Assembly: GCA_943327015.2 (NCBI GenBank)
Contig: CALPVM020000090.1
Location: 1 to 8,460 of the forward strand
Direction of reading: 5' to 3'
From: Akkermansia muciniphila
Lineage (GTDB): Bacteria > Pseudomonadota > Gammaproteobacteria > Burkholderiales > Burkholderiaceae_C
DNA: 8,460 nt
Part shown: positions 6,078 through 8,460 of the stretch, in pieces
Layout of the letters: each line of letters starts with the position of its first letter
Position numbering within the stretch: the first letter of the stretch is position 1
Position numbers and translations under genes: made by a program
The notes under the pieces: generated by a model
Database searches by the model: none
What the model saw: only the letters and a program-made list of their open reading frames with translations
What the model was told of the DNA's origin: nothing

Positions 6078-6638
6078 TTAAACCACTTCGGCAAAGAGCT
6101 GGTCGGCAGAAATGTCCAAACCCACACTGGCAAGGTGCACTGTTTCGCCCGCGGCAAAGGGGTATAGCACCCATAGGCCATCTGGTCCTTTGCGGTAACA
6201 ATCGGTAAGGCGGGAATCAAGGTCAATCAGCAGGTATTCTTCTAAGGTATGGATGTGCCGGTAGTGGCTGAACTTCAAACCTCGATCGTAGGCCGCCGTG
6301 CTGGGGGAAAGAATTTCTGCAATCAGTTTCGGTTCGGATTTTATGGTGGGGCTGGCACGGTCGGTGGCACTGCAGGTTACCAGTACATCGGGGTAAAAGT
6401 AACTGTTGGCAGCGGCCACTTGCAGGCGCATGTCGCTCATATAGGTTTTGCATGGGCTACCGGCTAAGTGTTGGCGCAAATGCATGTATAAATTGCCAGC
6501 AACAGTCACATGCCGGTCTTCAGCGCCCGCCATGGCAAATACTTCGCCGTCTATATATTCATGCCGGTCTACTTGCATAGGTTCCCAGGCCAAGTAGTCA
6601 GCGGCAGTAAAAACCGGAATTTTGGCGGCTTGTCCCAT
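6078..6638 (-). CDS. Uma2-family (DUF820) PD-(D/E)XK nuclease-like protein
   Basis: This 186-residue protein has the Uma2 fold markers: N-terminal helix and EYIDGEVFAMAG (27-38), then YFYPDVLV with Asp84, KLIAEILSPST with Glu108, and YDRGLKFSHYR with Lys122. The Asp/Glu/Lys set corresponds to a PD-(D/E)XK active site with a migrated lysine, so the nuclease-type site looks intact. The following HTLEEYLLIDLDSRLTDCYRK strand-turn is also typical. Members are annotated as putative restriction-type endonucleases, but cellular function is not established; many genomes carry several stand-alone copies. No methyltransferase or antitoxin partner is adjacent. The start is supported by a strong AAGGAG site. 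It lies between queA and recG and diverges from recG across 99 bp. Confidence 0.9.
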   Translation of the reverse strand: MGQAAKIPVFTAADYLAWEPMQVDRHEYIDGEVFAMAGAEDRHVTVAGNLYMHLRQHLAGSPCKTYMSDMRLQVAAANSYFYPDVLVTCSATDRASPTIKSEPKLIAEILSPSTAAYDRGLKFSHYRHIHTLEEYLLIDLDSRLTDCYRKGPDGLWVLYPFAAGETVHLASVGLDISADQLFAEVV

Positions 6639-6645
6639 AAAGTGG

Positions 6646-6651
6646 CTCCTT
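6646..6651 (-). promoter_or_regulatory. ribosome binding site of the Uma2 gene
   Basis: The minus strand reads AAGGAG, 7 nt before the ATG at 6636-6638. This near-consensus site fixes the start and suggests efficient translation. Confidence 0.75.
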
Positions 6652-6658
6652 GTGGCGT

Positions 6659-6699
6659 GTGATCACGTTGAATTGCAATTATCCCAGTAATCTTGCAAG
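6659..6699. promoter_or_regulatory. cluster of short palindromes in the Uma2-recG divergent promoter region
   Basis: Three perfect palindromes occur in 41 bp: GTGATCAC (6659-6666), AATTGCAATT (6671-6680) and CTTGCAAG (6692-6699). The last two share the core TTGCAA with centres 20 bp apart, close to two helical turns. They sit between the starts of two divergent genes, where operators are expected. No known regulator consensus was matched, and each palindrome alone is short enough to be chance. Confidence 0.35.
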
Positions 6700-6709
6700 C
6701 AGGGTACGG

Positions 6710-6715
6710 TATAGT
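6710..6715 (+). promoter_or_regulatory. possible -10 element of recG
   Basis: TATAGT matches the sigma-70 -10 consensus at five of six positions and lies 22 bp before the recG ATG. No good -35 is present at 16-18 bp spacing; the nearest TTGCAA is only 11 bp upstream. Weak candidate only. Confidence 0.25.
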
Positions 6716-6737
6716 TTGACAGCAAACAAAGTACCCC

Positions 6738-8460
6738 ATGTGCCCCACTGCCTTGAAAGCATCACCTACACCGCCCAAGAGTGCCCTGACAGGACCCCAA
6801 AAAGCCCTGCGTACCTTGGGCTTGGTGCGTGATATTGACTTTGCATTGCATTTGCCCTTGCGCTATGAAGATGAAACCCGAATTTCTGCCCTGCGGGATG
6901 CGCGTGAGGGCGAGGCCATTCAAATTGAAGCCGTGGTGTTGCGCTGCGATGTAAGCTACCAGTCGCGCAAACAGATGGTGGTGCAGGTCGATGACGGTAG
7001 TGGTACTTGCACCTTGCGCTTTTTTAATTTCTATCCATCCCAGCAAAAAACATTGGCGGTAGGGCAGCGCATTCGCGTGCGGGGTGAAATCAAAGGCGGT
7101 TTTTCGGGCTGGACCATGCTGCATCCGGCTTTTAAGCCCGCCCAAGGCGATTTGCCCACGGCACTCACGCCTGTCTACCCCACGGTGGCCGGTTTGCCGC
7201 AGTTGTATTTGCGTAAGGCAGTGTTGGCAGGGTTGGCGCGTGCTGAATTGTCAGACACCTTTGCGCCCGGCGATTTGAGTGCCTTTAACCACGGATCATT
7301 GTGGACATTGCGCCAAGCTTTGCAGTATTTGCACCATCCTGCGCCCGATGTGTCGCTGCATACCTTGCAAGACCACAGCCACCCGGCGTGGCAGCGCCTT
7401 AAAGCAGAAGAATTGCTGGCACAACAATTGTCGCAGTTGCAAGCGCGTCGCAAACGTGCCGCTCAGCAAGCACCGCGTTTAATCGTGCCCGCAGGCCATA
7501 CCTTGCATGCAAGATTGTTGGCTGCGTTGCCCTTTACATTGACACAGGCGCAGCAACGGGTCAGTGCCGAAATAGCGCAGGATATGGCGCGCAAGGTGCC
7601 GATGCACCGCTTGTTGCAAGGCGATGTCGGTGCAGGAAAAACCGTGGTGGCGGCGCTGGCTGCTGCTATTTGCATGGATGCAGGCTGGCAATGCGCCTTG
7701 ATGGCGCCGACCGAAATTCTGGCTGAGCAGCATTTTCGCAAGCTCTTGGGCTGGTTGGAGCCATTGGGCGTAACTACAGCATGGCTTACCGGTACCCAAA
7801 AAGCCAAAGAGCGCCGCGTTATGTTGGAGTTGATTGGCAGTGGTGCAGCAACATTGGTGGTGGGAACCCATGCCCTGATTCAGGACAAAGTGCAGTTTAA
7901 AAACCTCGCATTGGCGGTGATTGATGAGCAGCACCGTTTTGGCGTAGCGCAGCGCTTGGCCTTGCGTAATAAGTTGCAGCACGACTCCATGGAGCCGCAT
8001 ATGCTGATGATGACGGCCACCCCCATACCCCGCACACTCGCTATGAGCTACTATGCGGACTTGGATGTATCCACCTTGGACGAGTTGCCTCCCGGACGCA
8101 CACCGATTGTGACCAAAGTGGTGAACGAGGCCAGACGTGCGGAAGTGATAGAGCGCATTCGTGCCCAAATAGCTTTGGGGCGGCAGGTGTATTGGGTATG
8201 CCCGCTGATAGAAGAAAGCGAAGCCCTTGATTTGAGCAATGCCACTGCTACGCATGCCGAGCTTGCCGAGGCCTTATGCCAGACGGAGATTCCCAGCGGC
8301 GAAAAGGCGCAAGTTGGATTGCTGCATTCACGCATGCCGGTTGAAGAAAAAAAATTGGTGATGGCAGCCTTTAGCCAAGGCAAGATCGCCGTGTTGGTAA
8401 GCACCACAGTCATTGAAGTAGGTGTGGATGTACCCAACGCATCGCTGATGGTTATTGAAC
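6738..8460 (+). CDS. recG: ATP-dependent DNA helicase RecG, N-terminal 574 codons (3' truncated by window edge)
   Basis: RecG is a monomeric superfamily 2 double-strand translocase that reverses stalled replication forks and migrates branched DNA. The frame is open from the ATG at 6738 to the edge; the preceding in-frame stop is at 6717-6719, and this is the first ATG. The N-terminal part (about 20-140) contains the OB-fold wedge domain (EAIQIEAVVLRCDV...LRFFNFYPSQQKTLAVGQRIRVRGEI). Helicase motifs follow: QLLQGDVGAGKT-type Walker A at 295-302, APTEILAEQH (Ia), DEQH box at 396-399 within VIDEQHRFGVAQR, TATPIPRT at 426-433, and TTVIEVGVDVPNAS at 556-569. Family members run to about 690 residues, so about 115 residues, including the rest of motif VI and the C-terminal region, lie outside. 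The ribosome binding site is weak. No defects were seen. Confidence 0.97.
   Translation, partial: MCPTALKASPTPPKSALTGPQKALRTLGLVRDIDFALHLPLRYEDETRISALRDAREGEAIQIEAVVLRCDVSYQSRKQMVVQVDDGSGTCTLRFFNFYPSQQKTLAVGQRIRVRGEIKGGFSGWTMLHPAFKPAQGDLPTALTPVYPTVAGLPQLYLRKAVLAGLARAELSDTFAPGDLSAFNHGSLWTLRQALQYLHHPAPDVSLHTLQDHSHPAWQRLKAEELLAQQLSQLQARRKRAAQQAPRLIVPAGHTLHARLLAALPFTLTQAQQRVSAEIAQDMARKVPMHRLLQGDVGAGKTVVAALAAAICMDAGWQCALMAPTEILAEQHFRKLLGWLEPLGVTTAWLTGTQKAKERRVMLELIGSGAATLVVGTHALIQDKVQFKNLALAVIDEQHRFGVAQRLALRNKLQHDSMEPHMLMMTATPIPRTLAMSYYADLDVSTLDELPPGRTPIVTKVVNEARRAEVIERIRAQIALGRQVYWVCPLIEESEALDLSNATATHAELAEALCQTEIPSGEKAQVGLLHSRMPVEEKKLVMAAFSQGKIAVLVSTTVIEVGVDVPNASLMVIE

Noticed and set aside
6028..6201. 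N-terminal extension of the queA frame (58 extra residues up to 6201)
   Set aside because: The extra sequence is Cys/Arg-rich and unlike QueA, overlaps the 3' end of the Uma2 gene, and QueA proteins begin at the MFTLSDFDF-type segment encoded from 6027.
6659..6666. CRP-like site in GTGATCAC
   Set aside because: The CRP consensus needs a 6-bp spacer between TGTGA and TCACA; here the halves abut, so it is not a CRP site.
7479..8255. 258-residue open frame antisense to recG
   Set aside because: It mirrors recG codon structure, is rich in His, Gln and Cys, and matches no family; RecG helicase motifs on the other strand explain the region.
1..8460. CRISPR arrays, tRNA genes, transposases, toxin-antitoxin pairs or an uncharacterised defence operon
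   Set aside because: No regularly spaced repeats, tRNA-like folds, transposase motifs or clusters of unknown genes were seen. The one nuclease-like gene (Uma2) stands alone among housekeeping genes.

Overview
This window looks like ordinary chromosomal DNA from a Gram-negative bacterium, most likely a betaproteobacterium of the order Burkholderiales, perhaps Comamonadaceae-like. The reasons are a TpsB-type outer-membrane barrel, the ohrR-ohr pair, a GreB with an N-terminal extension, a queA gene close to a divergent recG, and moderate GC with heavy use of TTG for leucine. The taxonomic placement is inference from gene content and protein style. No rRNA, tRNA, insertion sequence, prophage, CRISPR array or defence island was seen.

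Left part (1-1697): the C-terminal third or so of a two-partner-secretion transporter (ShlB/FhaC family) enters from the left edge and ends 7 bp from the 3' end of ohr, which points the other way. ohrR and ohr lie on the minus strand with ohrR upstream and a 45-bp gap, forming a likely peroxide-sensing operon: OhrR is the Cys-based repressor and Ohr the thiol peroxidase. An AATT-rich palindrome just ahead of ohrR is a good candidate OhrR operator. The same intergenic region holds a second, unrelated palindrome pair (GGTTAAC twice, 21 bp apart) ahead of the divergent GMC gene.

Middle (1713-4995, plus strand): an FAD-dependent GMC oxidoreductase with an intact His/Asn catalytic pair; a soluble protein that joins the tip of a chemoreceptor signalling domain (N-terminal) to a double-Cache sensor (C-terminal), the reverse of the usual chemoreceptor order; and transcript-cleavage factor greB, only 18 bp downstream of it. 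greB overlaps the 3' end of the opposing queA by 18 bp.

Right part (4978-8460): queA (queuosine biosynthesis) and, upstream of it on the same strand, a Uma2-family PD-(D/E)XK protein of unknown role. recG, the branch-migrating helicase, diverges from the Uma2 gene and runs off the right edge, with about 574 codons visible and helicase motifs from Walker A to the start of motif VI intact.

All intergenic stretches are shorter than 150 bp, so coding density is high. I found no convincing new multi-gene system. The points most worth a second look are the inverted chemoreceptor/Cache protein, the two distinct palindromic sites between ohrR and the GMC gene, and the Uma2 gene between queA and recG.
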